Source: Adiantum capillus-veneris
Taxonomy: Eukaryota > Streptophyta > Polypodiopsida > Polypodiales > Pteridaceae
Direction of reading: 5' to 3'
DNA: 64,000 nt
NCBI GenBank assembly: GCA_014529385.2
Contig: CM043944.1
Location: 45,390,268-45,454,267, forward strand
A program made the translations under genes and the position numbers. Shown here piece after piece: positions 1-11,591 of the stretch; positions within the stretch are counted from its first letter, which is position 1, and each line of letters opens with the position of its first letter. A model generated the notes under the pieces. That model saw nothing but the letters and a program-made list of their open reading frames with translations. It ran no database searches and had not been told where the DNA came from.

Positions 1-176
1 CCGAATCTCATAGATAAGAGCCCTACGCTTATTGCAGGGTGGCTCCCTTGTTAGCCGATGTATCAGTGACCTCTTAGAGTTGTCATGGCTCGGCACAAGC
101 ATGGCAAGAATTTGTAATTTTTTGTGGATGTCAATATAATCTACTCACCATTATGAGTTTTGCCAAAAAAAAACAA
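1..176 (+). mobile_element. 3' end of an L1-like LINE (truncated by window edge)
   Basis: The last bases before a run of nine A's (about 166-175) read ATAATCTACTCACC..TGAGTTTTG. The same 3' signature ends the LINE copies at 6703 (plus) and at 1035, 9880 and 35009 (minus). The upstream part (GGTGGCTCCC, GTCATGGCTCG) also matches the copy at 6560-6630. No reading frame survives. The 5' part lies outside the window. Confidence 0.7.
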
Positions 177-1017
177 GTCATGAAGCCTGATCGCTCGCCT
201 AGTGATTGGAGACAATCAGTGGAGGGGATGGGACTCTCTTGCATGCATAGCCAATCGTGGCAGTATCTACCTAGCATGGTAGTATCTACCTAGCATGGTG
301 GCACAATCCCTCTCAAGCCTGGTTCCAGGATGCTGCACTCAACTTTTGACTATGGACATGGAAGACGATGCATGGCTCCTCATGAAAAGCATGTGGCTTC
401 TTTCTTCGGCTTTATCTCTGGTCACATGAAGACGTGTGTCTACAGCGTGATGGAGCGAGAGAGCTCCCTCCTTATTTGGATTTGCTAGGGTATGTTATGA
501 TTACTTTTTGAAGGGTGGCTCCGTGATTAGACTGTATTCATGCTTTGCAAGGCGGCAGTTGTGAGTCTATGGGGTGTATCCATGGTTGGTTTGCTTGTTT
601 GGTCGTCACTTGACCGGTGTATTTCTTTTTAGTCACCCATGGCTCTGTCTTGAGCATGGATTATTTGTATGTTTCGCTTTATGTAATACAATATCTCTCA
701 CTCTCTCTTTCCGATAGAGTATTGCCCAACAAAGAAAGTAGAAAAAGTCCTCAAACTTTTTACCCTACTATACTACTATTCAAGATTTTGTGGGAAGAAT
801 CGTTATGTTGCATGGCCATTCTTCATATTGCCCAAACTTCATATTAACCCCTTTTGCAAAATTGGGGATGCCTACTTGCCCAAACTTTGTACCCTACTTT
901 TATCCAAGATGTCGTGGGATGAATCATCATGTTGGTCAGCGAGAAGAGTCATTTTGATGATAATAAAGACTAGAAATTCTTTCAGGACATTTCCACCCAA
1001 TGCTCGCATATCCTCCC
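177..1017. other. Intergenic stretch, no gene recognised
   Basis: I see no family-like protein or RNA here. A short direct duplication (TAGTATCTACCTAGCATGG) occurs near 270-298. Reading frames are short and lack recognisable domains. Confidence 0.5.
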
Positions 1018-1199
1018 CCTTTTTTTTTTTTTTTGACAAACTCACATTTGTGAGTGGACGAATGTATTAAGATCTTGACAAAATGTATAAAGCACCCTCA
1101 AACTCTTAGATAGCCTTGAGGTAACTATCAACCATATCAAACTACAAGGGCTGCCCTAGGAAAGTCGGCATCCAATATCACCTACCCATCAAGACTTTT

Positions 1200-1231
<32 letters not shown>

Positions 1232-2235
1232 TTGGAGGGATGGTCTCATCCACTCTTGCAAGTTTCTCCTTTTTCCAAAAATAGAAATCATTTCCCTAAC
1301 CTCCTGGACAATCTCCATGAAGCTCGCAGTTGAGCAGTCATTTTCAAATGCTGGTCTCAGTTCTTGGCTTTCTAGACATGTTGAAAAAAGCAAAACCTGA
1401 CTGTTTGTACGCAGATCAAAGTTGCTTGACTTTACATCACTATCTCTCCAAAGAACGGATTGTTCTTGTACAACCCTATCTTCCAGATCCTTTGGACACA
1501 TTTGCCTGCTAGGCCACAAATCGTCAGACATCCCCTAAATATGTGAGAGAGGTCCTCAGTTGCCTTTTTACACCCCGAACACCTGCCCGACCCAATACCT
1601 ATGGCCATGACCTTCATGCCTATCAGCAAAGCCCCCATAACACCTTCCACAAGAATATCTTCATCGAATATGGCCACTTTGGGTTCCATATGTTATTTGT
1701 AATTGTCACCCATTTTGCTTCCGGCCATTGTTTGTTAAGGGGGGAGAACCGATCATTCTTGACTATTAAAGTGTGGTATATACTCTTGGTATGTGGAATA
1801 CCAAATTGCCTACATTTGGGCCATCTCCAGGCTTTCCACTCAAGGTTCGACTTGCAAATCGGCATCACATGCTTTCCCAGTCCTTCCACCGTCTTGTTCA
1901 CCAACAGTCTTTCAATGTCAGTTAAGTGGTACTCGGGAGCGAGTTGGTTTTCTTCTTTCCAGCTCTTACTGTTGACATCCCAGAAATGGACCAACCGGTC
2001 GAAGGCCTTTGTGCTTCACTTTTCTAGCTATTTCTCTCCAATATGGGTTCAAGAGTGCGACACCTACTTTGGAAAGCCAAGAGGACCAGTTCGTTATGGA
2101 ATTTGGAAAATATTGGTGACCTCTCCATATTCTCGGGCCTCCGTTGCTTTATTACACTTGCTCGCCATCTCCCCTGTCGAGCCACCTAGTCGTAAGGTGG
2201 ACCATCTAGGGGCAGTGGAAAGCTCGTGACGGTGC
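1018..2235 (-). mobile_element. 5'-truncated L1-like LINE copy (reverse transcriptase C-terminal zinc region)
   Basis: Read on the minus strand, the segment encodes the post-RT part of a plant LINE. Landmarks are a 'KIFLWKVLWG' block near 1640, then a Cys/His zinc-binding stretch of zf-RVT type (GRCSGCKK...DLSHIFRGC) near 1520-1590, and the tail residues after it. The same blocks appear in the long LINE at 35.1-35.8 kb (MKVFLWKVIWG; DLAHLFMDC), so the two are one family. The element ends at a T-run on the plus strand (about 1018-1034), which is its poly(A) tail. Several stop codons and frame breaks interrupt it, so it is a dead copy. No clear target-site duplication was found. Confidence 0.85.
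1200..1227. repeat. Homopolymer G tract (28 G)
   Basis: A run of 28 consecutive G lies inside the LINE copy near its 3' end. It could form a G-quadruplex, or it could reflect slippage or an assembly artefact. Confidence 0.9.
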
Positions 2236-3570
2236 TCACATAACCAAAGTTTAAAATAAAAAATATTGATTATAATTTGAATTGGCCTTAATTTTCATGC
2301 TCAAACTTTGGGCATGATAGTTATAAATGCAAGCTAATTAATTGCTTAAATTTTTACACAAGTCCGAACCATCTACGAAGTCTGTCGTGAGACATGAAGG
2401 CAGAATTGTTTTTTCCTTTCAAGCAATGGTTCCATCTCCTATTCTTGTTCCAAAATTTTGTTATGGCATTTTACAGTATATGGCGCAAATTTCTTTATAT
2501 ATGTGTTTTAAGCATTCATTGTCTCAATGGTCTTCATGTGAGAGAGTGAAGCCTCCAATAAAGCAATCAAAGAAGTAGCTCAACCCCATGCAATTGGAAA
2601 GCTTCAAAGGAAAGTTGACCTAATCTTATGCTCATTAATGGTCACCAACCTAATGATGCTTAAGACGTTTGCTTTAATAAATTAAAGTATCATTGACAAG
2701 CCTTTGTAGAAAGATAGTGGACAACATAGTTTCAAATAAACTATTTAGAATTTATGGGTTGGTTTTGCTAATTACAAAAGGTTGGTGCAAAATTTGCTGT
2801 ATACAAATAACATTGAGTACTTGCTTTGTATAAAGTTTTAGCAATCACAAAAGCCCATGTCAATGCAATCACATAGCACTTTGAGTATGTGCAAGAGCAT
2901 GCCAGCTAAGTAGTCTCAATAGGATATTCGTTTGCATGATAACTGGATGCCAGTTTGAGAGTGCATTGTTGTACGGCATGTCGACGCTAAGTTACTCATA
3001 TGCCAAGACTTGTTAAATCATCTATGATTGCTCCACAATTGTACGCCAATTATCTAGTCAAACTGTATTAGGTTTGATGCTCTACTTATTGTTCTCATTT
3101 TAATTTGGAGAATTTTGAGAGCTATCCATTCATGCTTTTGCTCATAAGAAGAGCTATTGGTCTTGCTTTTAGGTACACGGGACCGCACAAAATCTAGCCA
3201 TTCTCGGCCTATGAAGTATCAATTAGACTAGACCTTCTGTTGCAAGTAGGTCTTGATTATCGCTATGAATTGCACCCCTCCTTGCCCAAAATGGAGCAGC
3301 ATAGAAAAAATCCACTCGGCAGCAGCTCAAAGGTCCATAATATGGCCCCTTTACCCTAATCCTAGTGAGAACTTGGAGGTTTATATGTTATATGAGACGA
3401 TAAAAATGTGCCTCTTGTGCACTTTGCATATGTACTTTAGGGTAAGGAATGATTAAAAAGGGCGGGGTATAGGAATGGGTGGGACGTGTGTGAGTGCGCC
3501 CGCCCATCATCAACGCATTACGCCTGCTGCTGCTGGCTATATGCCTCGCACGTCTATACAACCTGCACCG
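2236..3570. other. Unassigned stretch upstream of the candidate promoter
   Basis: A/T-rich sequence with only short reading frames lacking family features. No tRNA-like box pair, LTR pair or inverted repeat stood out. Confidence 0.45.
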
Positions 3571-3572
3571 CA

Positions 3573-3663
3573 GTCTCTCTCTCTCTCTCTCTCTCTCACT
3601 CTCTCTCACTCTCTCACACACACACACACACCCTGCGCATCACCTCTCTCCGGCCTCTCATAC

Positions 3664-3712
<49 letters not shown>
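3573..3712. repeat. Compound (TC)n/(CA)n microsatellite
   Basis: Three simple arrays lie close together: CT repeats from about 3573, CA repeats from about 3617, and a longer CT array from about 3667 to 3711. They sit upstream of the TATA-like element at 3789. Confidence 0.9.
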
Positions 3713-3713
<1 letters not shown>

Positions 3714-3788
3714 GCACAGTCAACGTATATACACATGTTTCCAGTACTTAGGCTTAGCAACCCAACATTCCCTAGGAACTTGGCGTGG

Positions 3789-3796
3789 TATATAAA
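3789..3796 (+). promoter_or_regulatory. Candidate TATA box
   Basis: TATATAAA lies about 160 bases before an ATG that opens a signal-peptide-like reading frame. A CT-rich stretch at 3818-3846 follows, as in many plant 5' leaders. TATA box, CT-rich leader and ATG suggest a core promoter. This is inference from composition and spacing. Confidence 0.4.
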
Positions 3797-3813
3797 TGCA
3801 ATAACTGCTCGAC

Positions 3814-3849
<36 letters not shown>

Positions 3850-3949
3850 ATGATCATGATGAGAGGTTGCCAGCCATTCTGTTTCTGTAAAGAGATAATA
3901 GAGTAGCACGTGCGGCTTCTTCATCTTCTTCAGCTCGAGTTAGCGTAAG

Positions 3950-4108
3950 ATGACGATGAGAATGGAGGGGGAGCTGCGTTTATGTGGCAGCAGCAACCAG
4001 CTGCAGCTGCTTGGACTCGTCTTCATTGTAAGTACCTGCAGCTTCATCGATGTAGCTCTCGCTCTTCAGCGCCCTGCTCCGAATGCAGCCCGCTCAAGAC
4101 CAGCAAAG
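3950..4108 (+). CDS. Candidate first exon encoding a signal peptide
   Basis: The ATG opens a 53-codon frame with a short charged start (MTMRMEGELR), a hydrophobic core (LQLLGLVFIV) and a small-residue stretch (DVALA) like a signal-peptidase site. It ends at a good donor, AAAG|GTAAGG, in phase 0. A second possible donor (ATT|GTAAGT) lies at about 4028. The TATA-like box and CT-rich leader upstream support a gene start. The next recognisable exons on this strand are those of the cytochrome b561-domain gene 9 kb downstream. Many proteins of that family start with a signal peptide, so this could be its first exon, but no DOMON-type exon was found between them. It could also belong to another gene or be chance. 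Confidence 0.35.
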
Positions 4109-4120
4109 GTAAGGCTCTGA

Positions 4121-4121
<1 letters not shown>

Positions 4122-4164
<43 letters not shown>
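4122..4164. repeat. (TC)n microsatellite
   Basis: An uninterrupted CT repeat just downstream of the candidate donor at 4109. Confidence 0.9.
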
Positions 4165-4169
<5 letters not shown>

Positions 4170-4465
4170 GGGTACTAAGAGGGTCTCGAGTTCAATACTC
4201 CTTGGATCTATCTTCGACGTCAACACTAAATTCCATGGGCTCTTCAGTAGGGTAGTCCTTAGCACTATCTCACACAAGCATGGGAAGGAGGGGATCAATG
4301 GCCCACGCCTATTTCCTACAGGAGCGTGGGCATCGTGCGTCATTCATCTTGTGATGTCGCCTGAATTTATCAATCTGCTCGACTTTACTAAATTAACCCA
4401 AATTTACAATGCGGCAGCTTTATCATAGAAGAAACACATCTCTTAATGCTTTCAACAAGCATGCA

Positions 4466-4530
4466 CAGGTGAGGTGGTTAAAGTGATAGGCTTGCAAAGG
4501 TGACGTCCAAAAGTTCAATTGGGGGGGGGG
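4466..4530 (+). repeat. tRNA-like box A/box B pair, possible SINE head
   Basis: GGTGGTTAAAGTGATAGG resembles a pol III box A of serine/leucine type. CCAAAAGTTCAATT, about 35 bases later, resembles box B. A G-run follows. No full cloverleaf can be drawn, so it is at most a decayed tRNA-derived element. Confidence 0.25.
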
Positions 4531-4599
4531 GGGGCGGGTTACATGTTTTGTTGCACCTGAGTTTATCTATTTTTGCGAATCTACAAAAAGTGCATCAGA

Positions 4600-5240
4600 C
4601 GGTTTGCCTTAGCTTAGTCTTGAGCTGGTTGAAAATGTAGATTAGTTGGTTGCAAAGCATGGTAAAGGAAAGAAAAACTAATAAAATATGCAAGAAAATC
4701 GTTCAAAAATCTTGCAAACTTGGAAAATTCTACCAGGTTTCTTTCTGCATCTTGACAAGAAGGACCCCAATCCATTTGCATGGCGGTTTACGAAAAAAAG
4801 ACTAATTTCTTGAACACTTAGGGGGTCCACCTTTTCAAAAGACTAATAGCAAGTGCGTGCATTTAAGAAGCATTTATAAAACGCCTCTACACAATGTCAC
4901 AAACACAGCCTTCACCGTGAATTAAAACACTCTTTTTGGACTACATAAGTATTCCTTAGTAAAGGGTTGGATTTTGTACTAAGGGTTGGATTTTGGGTGC
5001 ATCTCTAGACCATTGGATAAAGCTAGCGGATTAGTGCCACATGACAAACAATTTTGTTTAAAATTTCTTTTAGGCCCATGTGAGAGGTGTGGACATTTGT
5101 GTATCTCTCTCTTTAAAATGAAACGTTCAATATAGTGTCAAACACAATCTTTCTATTCTCTTTCACTTTTTTTAATTCAAATTTCTATGTTACCGCATGA
5201 TTCAAAAGATTAGTGTCACTATATATTTGGTGACAAAAAA
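4600..5240. repeat. Member of a dispersed A/T-rich repeat family
   Basis: The stretch GAGCTGGTTGAAAATG..TTGCAAAGCATGGTAAA.. resembles 9015-9155 in the same orientation and 8160-8380 and 9560-9780 in the opposite one. The 'GGGTTGGATTTTGGGTGCA..GACCATTG' part (4965-5015) matches 8755-8785. It has no coding capacity and its class is unknown. It could be a non-autonomous DNA transposon. Confidence 0.5.
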
Positions 5241-5249
5241 ATGAGTAGG

Positions 5250-6080
5250 AAATCTCAATTGTCTTGCTTCAGCTTTTCTCCTTTAAGCTGATATCCCCTA
5301 CTTCTTACTGGCTCGTTCTCAATCTTATTTTGTTGAGTCTGTCTCAGATTCCCTCCTCTGTATTGCTTTCGTTCAAGAAACATGAAGGTAATATAGGGAC
5401 AAGCCAGTGATCAATACGCACAGTGACTTGGCTTCGCTTGATCTCATATGAGCTAACTAGACGAATTGCGTTTGAGCGTTGCTCTGTTAAGTGTCTTTTC
5501 AAAAATCTGCTCCTCATGATGATGTCCCTCAATTGTGCACACAACCCTAGTCCTTGCTAAGGGCTCATTGCCATGCATCGTAGCTCTTGTTTTGCCCCAC
5601 TAGATGTTGTGTGTCGTAGTATTTGTTTCGTCCCTCCTTGCATGCGTGGCCATGTATCTTTTCAAGATTCTGTCTAATAAAGCAATAAAACTGATCGGGT
5701 CCTCCTTAGTGGAAAAACAAGGTGAAAAATCACAATGGCCTACATAAACAAGAGGATAATTGTGTATGACCCACGACTCATTGTACAGTCGTTATAGAAC
5801 AGGAAAACAAATGTCAACTATGTCTCACATGGCCTATAGACACACATAAGACAATGCTTAATTACTATCTCCATTACATGCAAAATGTTTATTTTTTCGG
5901 TTGCAAATCTTACAATATGTGAGAGGTTATAGTAAAAAGAGAAAACCATTACATCAGCACCATGCTCAATATGAGCCATGGCCACTTACATTCAAAAGGG
6001 CGCTCCAACCAGACAAACATCACAATGACATAGTTACCCAATTCCACTCATTAAAAGTCTTTCTTTTTCGAATCATTAGC
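5250..6080. other. Unassigned stretch
   Basis: No gene, tRNA-like pair or recognised element was found. Reading frames are under 70 codons and show no family motif. Confidence 0.4.
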
Positions 6081-6089
6081 TAATTGTTG

Positions 6090-6702
6090 ATAAGCTTTAT
6101 TCAACGGTCCAAAATGGCTCCTAAGATTTTCATGGTTTAAGCGAGATTGGTTCGGATAGATGCGTGCAATGCAGAATAGCTTGTGAAGATCTCCCCCACA
6201 TTTTCAAGGAATGTCCGACAATAAGTGGTTTTGCAGGAAAGATAAGCAAACGGGTCCAAAAAACCTAGAAAATAGGATTTTTCAAGAACGATCTCTTTTT
6301 AGGGGGAAGGTGTTTAAGAGCCATGTTTTGCTCGTCGCAACTCAAATTGTGAGATTCTGCTACTTTAAACATGTGTGGAAGGCAAGGAACTGTCGGATCT
6401 TTGAGAACACCATAGAAGTTGCTAAGCTCACGGAGACTCAATACAAGAAAGCAAGGGGGCTATCATCGCCATCGGGAAACATATGAACTCTGATGAGTGG
6501 AACATGACTCTATGTGTCGTTATGATGGACCTGAAAAGATATTGATGAGGACCCATCGAGTATCGTCGAGGTGGCTTCCCTATCAACCAATGTATCCTTG
6601 ATTAATGGAAGATGTCATGGCTCGTAACGAACATGGAAGGAGTTTGTAATTCTCTAATTTTGCTAATATAATCTACTCACCATTGTGAGTTCTGAAAAAA
6701 AA
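6090..6702 (+). mobile_element. 5'-truncated L1-like LINE copy, 3' part
   Basis: The plus strand encodes a decayed zf-RVT zinc region (RCVQCRI..DLPHIFKEC) followed by residues matching the LINE copy at 1178-1590. It ends with CTAATATAATCTACTCACCATTGTGAGT and an A-run at 6695-6702. The match to the tail at 1-176 is clear. Frame breaks make it non-functional. Confidence 0.8.
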
Positions 6703-8000
6703 TCATGGTCTACTAAGGCCTTATCTAAGGCAACATGTATACATCACAAATGTTTCCACAAGACAATGACTAGTTAGGGTCCTTTTACAATTACTAGAAA
6801 CTGAAAAGAAAGATTCTCATCATTAACAGTTAATCGCTCCAGTTTTTCCCCTTCTCATTAGATAGAATATTTTCACTTTCTACCCACCTGAACTTTGCCC
6901 TTGAAGTCATTCTCTAAAATTTGGACATGACGCATGGACAAACGCAAACAAGTTCAACCTATGTTCTTACCACGGTGATCTAGACTTGTCAAACGAACGT
7001 CCCATATGCCCAGCTCAATGCACACCATTGCTTTAAAAAAATTACATACCCAAGTCTTCCCCTTACCCCTACCCCTGCCCAACTTCGTCAACACGCATCC
7101 TAGCTTGTTGTGCCGCATGTTGCCACCAACACATCTCATTCTCTTGCCACTTGCACCATCCATCCTCATCCCAACTACCCTTTGTGCATGCGTCTTGCCC
7201 TTGTCTACTCGATATGCACGATTTTATGCTTCTCTACTTTTTTGCTCTTTCTATCTTGGAGGGTAAGGTCTCTCCAATCTTGAAAAAATAAAAATCCTTT
7301 CAAAATCTAAGGAGTGAGTAAGTGAAGGGTGAGTTTAGGAAATGAAAAGCCCCGTGAAAATGGAAAGTCAAAAAACTTTCCATGCGAGTATGAGGAGGTG
7401 GTTTAGTTTGCATTGTGTGCATTGATACATTTCTATTTGCTTTTTTATTAGCTTTTCTTTAGATTTTGTTCTCTTTAGAGTTTCCTTGCAAATATTATTT
7501 GCACTATCTACGTATGTGTGGTATGTGTGGCAACCACCCGTTAACAAAGCACCTCAAAAATATTTTGCCTTATCTAACTATCCACAATTGCTCCTCAACG
7601 TTCATGCTTTACTAAGGTCTTATGCAGGGCAATCGTATCAAACACAATACTTTTTGGCTTTCTAAAAGAAACCCTTAGTGTTGGGTTGGGTTAGTGGGAT
7701 TTTCATAGTTTTCAGTGCATGATGGAGACTTATCTTTCATTTCACGTTCTGTCTTTACTTTTCTTACATTCTATTGTTTTAGAATGCTAAAGTGAAGTTT
7801 CACCTTACATAATTTTAATAAATTTTTCACACACACACACACATGTTTTTTGGCATGTGGAACACCATAGGGTTCATTGTGCAAGGTTGTTGCAAGACTC
7901 AGGCCATGGGATTCGTTGGTTGGATGAGCGCCACATGGCAAGGGTCTTTGTAAAATAACTTTGTTATCCTTTTTATTTTCTTACATCGCCTTCTTTGAGA
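6703..8000. other. Unassigned stretch with repeat-family fragments
   Basis: No gene is recognised. The part 7620-7850 (TTGGGTTAGTGGGATTTTCA, GTTTTAGAATGCTAAAGTGAA) resembles 9260-9460 and belongs to the dispersed family described at 8040 and 9015. Confidence 0.4.
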
Positions 8001-8039
8001 GACAAGTGTCCTAAGGGATTCAAAAGTCTTTTGAATAGA

Positions 8040-8380
8040 AAGCTAAAACTTTGGAATAGAAAGCTATTCTCCAAAGCAGCATTTACTTTCTCTGCATGCT
8101 TGAAAATGACTTTAAAGATCAAAACATTAAACAAAATATTCATATGAGTTTGATCTTATAATGCAGTCTTCGAGAAAGTCATTTTTGTCTAAGCGGCAAG
8201 TTTCTTCTTTATACAAATACAAAATGGAAATACTAGTAGAAATCGTTAAATTTGTAAAATATTCAAACTATTTTCTAGTATATTTTATCGGGTTTTATCT
8301 CCTTTGCAACCGGCTAATCTCAATTTTCAATCGACTTAAGCTTAAGCTCAGACACATCTTTCTCAAACACTGAGGTATTG
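8040..8380. repeat. Dispersed A/T-rich repeat copy
   Basis: TCTAAGCGGCAAGTTTCTTC..TTGCAACCGGCTAATCTC..TTCTCAAACACTGA matches 9560-9785 in order and orientation. It is the reverse of 9015-9155. No coding capacity was found. Confidence 0.55.
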
Positions 8381-8983
8381 ATAAACGATTCTCTCATTCG
8401 AGGATTTTAAAAAAAAATCACTTCATTAAATTGTTTAATTATTTTCTATGCTTATGCATTAAAATACTTTTTTTGTTTTGATTTTTGATGTGTCTTTTTA
8501 TTTTTACTTCCTTTTTGTTTTATTTTGCTTCAAAATACTAATGTGCAATGTACACCATTTACCTTATTATTGGGGCTTTTTTCATAATATATAAACCATT
8601 TGCGAGTAACGAGTACCGATTAGAAGAACAAAAAAAAAAAGGCCTGATTAAGACTTACCTTAAATGTTATTTGTTTTCTCTCACATAGCCTTATGTAGAC
8701 CATAATGAACTTTCACATTGTTTCTTTGGGACTCCATAAGGCCATTGAAAAAGGGTTACATTTTGGGTGCAATTGTGGACCATTGATTAAAAAGCTTGTT
8801 GATCAATGATACATGGCAACAAACTATCTTTTTTGGCTTTCTAAACGAAGCCTTGGAGGTGTGTTGGGTTAAGATACTTTCAATGTTTTCAGTGATGATT
8901 GGGACTTACCTTAAATGTTATTTTGGTTTTAAAGGTAAGTTCTATACTACATACATACACGTACACACACATATATTAATTAG

Positions 8984-9014
<31 letters not shown>

Positions 9015-9785
9015 AAACCATGGTAAAGAGAAGAAAAACCGATGCAATGATGTCAAAACTTAACTCAAAAATCCTACAAATTTCAGAAAATTTACTAGTA
9101 TATTTGGTTTGCTTCTTTGCAAGGAGGACACTCAATCGCTTAATAAAAGAGACATTCTTCAATAGTGTTTCACCTTATATAATTCTACTTAAACTCAACC
9201 TAAAGATTTTATTACTTTCGTATTGTTTTAGAAAGCCCTAGTGATCCTTTCACTTGTTGTTTTCTAAAAGAAACCTTAGTGTTTTATTGGGTTAGGGAGA
9301 CTTTCATTGTTTTCAGTACATGATGGAAACTTACTGTAAATGTTTATTTCACTTTCATTTAATATCCTGACACGTCTTGACTTTTTTTGCATTCTATTGT
9401 TTTAGAATGTTAAAGTGAAACTTCACTTGTATAATTCTAGTAAATTCTATGGATACACACACATACACATATATATTAATGAGTTTTTATAATTTCACAT
9501 TTCATTTCACACCCTCACATGGCTTGACTTTTCTTACATTCTATAACTTAATTTTAGTCAATATTCAGGAAAGTCTCTTTTATTAAGCGGTCGTCGATTG
9601 AGTTGCCTTCCCACAAAGAAGCGAACTAGAAATACTAACATAATAAGATTTGCAGGATTTTTGAACTATTTTCTCACATATTTCACCATTTTTTCTTCCG
9701 TTTACCATGGTTTGCAACCAGGTAGTCTCCATTTTCAACCTGCTCAAGGCTAAGCTGAGGCAATCCTTTCTTGAACACTGATTCT
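9015..9785. repeat. Inverted pair of dispersed repeat copies
   Basis: ACCATGGTAAAGAGAAG..TCAATCGCTTAATAAAAGAGAC at 9017-9155 is the imperfect reverse complement of GTCTCTTTTATTAAGCGG..CCGTTTACCATGGT at about 9570-9712. The 415-base centre holds further copies of GTTTTAGAA..AAAGTGAA. It could be one non-autonomous element with long inverted arms or two independent inserts. An (AT)n tract precedes it at 8984-9008. Confidence 0.55.
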
Positions 9786-9867
9786 ACTTAAACTCAACCT
9801 AATGAATTTATCATGTTCTAATTATTTTAGAAAGCCATCGTGATTCTTTCAGTTGTTTTTGTTTTGG

Positions 9868-10320
9868 AGGGGGGGGTGTTAACTCACAATTGTGAGTGAA
9901 TGTATTATATTCACCTAAAAAGGAATGTACAATTATCTTTAAGCATGTTAGGTGCCTTGGGGGTCCACAAAATACATCCCTCAGAGCTACACAGTCCCAT
10001 ACTATCGTAAGCTGCTTTAAATAGCTACATTTCTTGATGTGATCTAGTTGTTACCAAAATTGTAATGGCTTTGATTGTTTGTTCTCACTTTCCAAAGTTT
10101 TTGCTTTTTCCAATAGATAGGATCACTTCCCTGCTTTCCTAGATAACCTCTTTGAATCTAGCTATTGAGAGGTTGTTTTTGAAGGATCGCAGGAGACATC
10201 TAGGCTTGTTTAAGTAGCAAAAGTGGACAATTTGCATGCACATTAGGAGAGTTTGGTTCTTCAAAATATTTCCTTCCAAGAGTAGATATTTCTTGAAGAA
10301 CAAGATCCCATCTTGCCATT
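9868..10320 (-). mobile_element. 5'-truncated L1-like LINE copy
   Basis: The minus strand reads ..ATTCACTCACAATTGTGAGTTAAC into a G-rich end (9868-9876), the same 3' signature as the long LINE at 35009. Upstream it encodes SFKNNLSIARFKEVI and SIGKSKNF, matching the post-zinc tail of the copy at 1178-1330. Stop codons are present and the 5' portion is missing. Confidence 0.7.
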
Positions 10321-10765
10321 GGATCCCATCCTCTGGTGAAGCCTCAACTTATGATTGAATCCACACCATCATTGAGAAAAATATGAAGAATATTAAATTG
10401 GGAAACTTGGTTACACGCATAGGTACGTACCCCACATACCCATGTCGTTTTGTTGGCATTAAAAAAGATGCCTATCCTTGCTCCCCTGCACCTCGGCTTT
10501 GCTTCGTGTTGCATGTCCCAACGCTCCTGCTACCGTCGTGCACCACCTGCACGCCATGCTTTTGTTGCCCACCTCCTGGACTCGCATGCCTCCCTTTCTT
10601 GTCTATTGTCCCTCGCTCACATCAATGAAGATTCTCTCTCTTTTTCCAATAAATCTCAGCTTGTTACCCCTACCTGGCTAGTATTGTAATAAACTTTATT
10701 AATTAGAGAGATTCCGTATGCCCCCCCAGAAAAACTAAAAGGTCAACCTATATATGTGCCTACAT

Positions 10766-10806
10766 GGGGGGGGGGGGGGGGGGGGGGGGGGGAGAGAGAG
10801 AGAGAG
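10766..10806. repeat. G27 homopolymer joined to (GA)n
   Basis: Twenty-seven G (10766-10792) run directly into GA dinucleotides. This marks the left edge of the composite minisatellite. Confidence 0.9.
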
Positions 10807-10807
10807 A

Positions 10808-10872
10808 GTTGTGCCCTCTTGCAGCTGAGGCTTCACGTTGCAAACGAGACATACCTCATCGTGCTGCCTACC

Positions 10873-10923
<51 letters not shown>

Positions 10924-10989
10924 GGATGTGCCCTCTTGTAGCCAAGGCTTTGCACCGCGAGAGAGACATACCTCGTTGTGTTGCTTGCC

Positions 10990-11059
<70 letters not shown>

Positions 11060-11120
11060 TGTGCCCTCTTGTAGCCAAGGCTTTGCACCGCGAGAGAGAC
11101 ATACCTTGTTGTGTTGCTTG

Positions 11121-11165
<45 letters not shown>

Positions 11166-11306
11166 GCCCTCTTGAAGTTGAGGCTTCGCACCACATGAGA
11201 GGCATAACTCGTCGTGTTGACTACCAGTACACACACACACAGGGACGTGCCTCTTGAAGTTGACGCTTTGCACCACATGAGAGGCATACCTCGTCGCGTT
11301 GACTAC

Positions 11307-11355
<49 letters not shown>
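10808..11355. repeat. Five-unit minisatellite with microsatellite spacers
   Basis: A ~65-base unit (GTGCCCTCTTGTAGCC..GGCTTTGCACC..GAGACATACCTCGTTGTG) recurs near 10808, 10928, 11060, 11163 and 11246. Each copy ends in a simple-repeat spacer: CA+GA, GA, GA, CA and CA in that order. The units diverge gradually while the spacers are nearly pure. It looks like unit duplication followed by independent expansion of the dinucleotide spacers. No coding role is likely. Confidence 0.9.
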
Positions 11356-11357
<2 letters not shown>

Positions 11358-11591
11358 CAACGAGTGCTAGCTCAGTTGGAAGAATCATAGCCTATGAGGT
11401 CAAAGGTGGTGGGTTCAACACCCCTTGACTACTCGCAGACATGTTGTAGCCCCTAGGGGCATTTCTCATGTGGTTTGGCAAACCTTATCCGGTTGGGAAG
11501 ACTCACCTTAAGAGTGATGGCTCCACCTACGGGGGTTGGGTGTGTGTGTTTTGTAATTTCAAAGTTGTAGGTAGTTCTCTTTTTAAAAAAA

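Noticed and set aside
1543-2229. 228-codon plus-strand frame
   Set aside because: It is antisense to the LINE copy, whose minus strand shows zf-RVT motifs shared with the long LINE.
10735-11360. Long plus- and minus-strand reading frames of Ser-Leu, Arg-Glu and Cys-Val repeats
   Set aside because: They are translations of GA/TC and CA/GT microsatellites; no start context, domain or codon bias supports coding.
11356-11440. A functional tRNA gene
   Set aside because: The D-stem does not pair and the acceptor stem pairs only partly; a SINE body follows.
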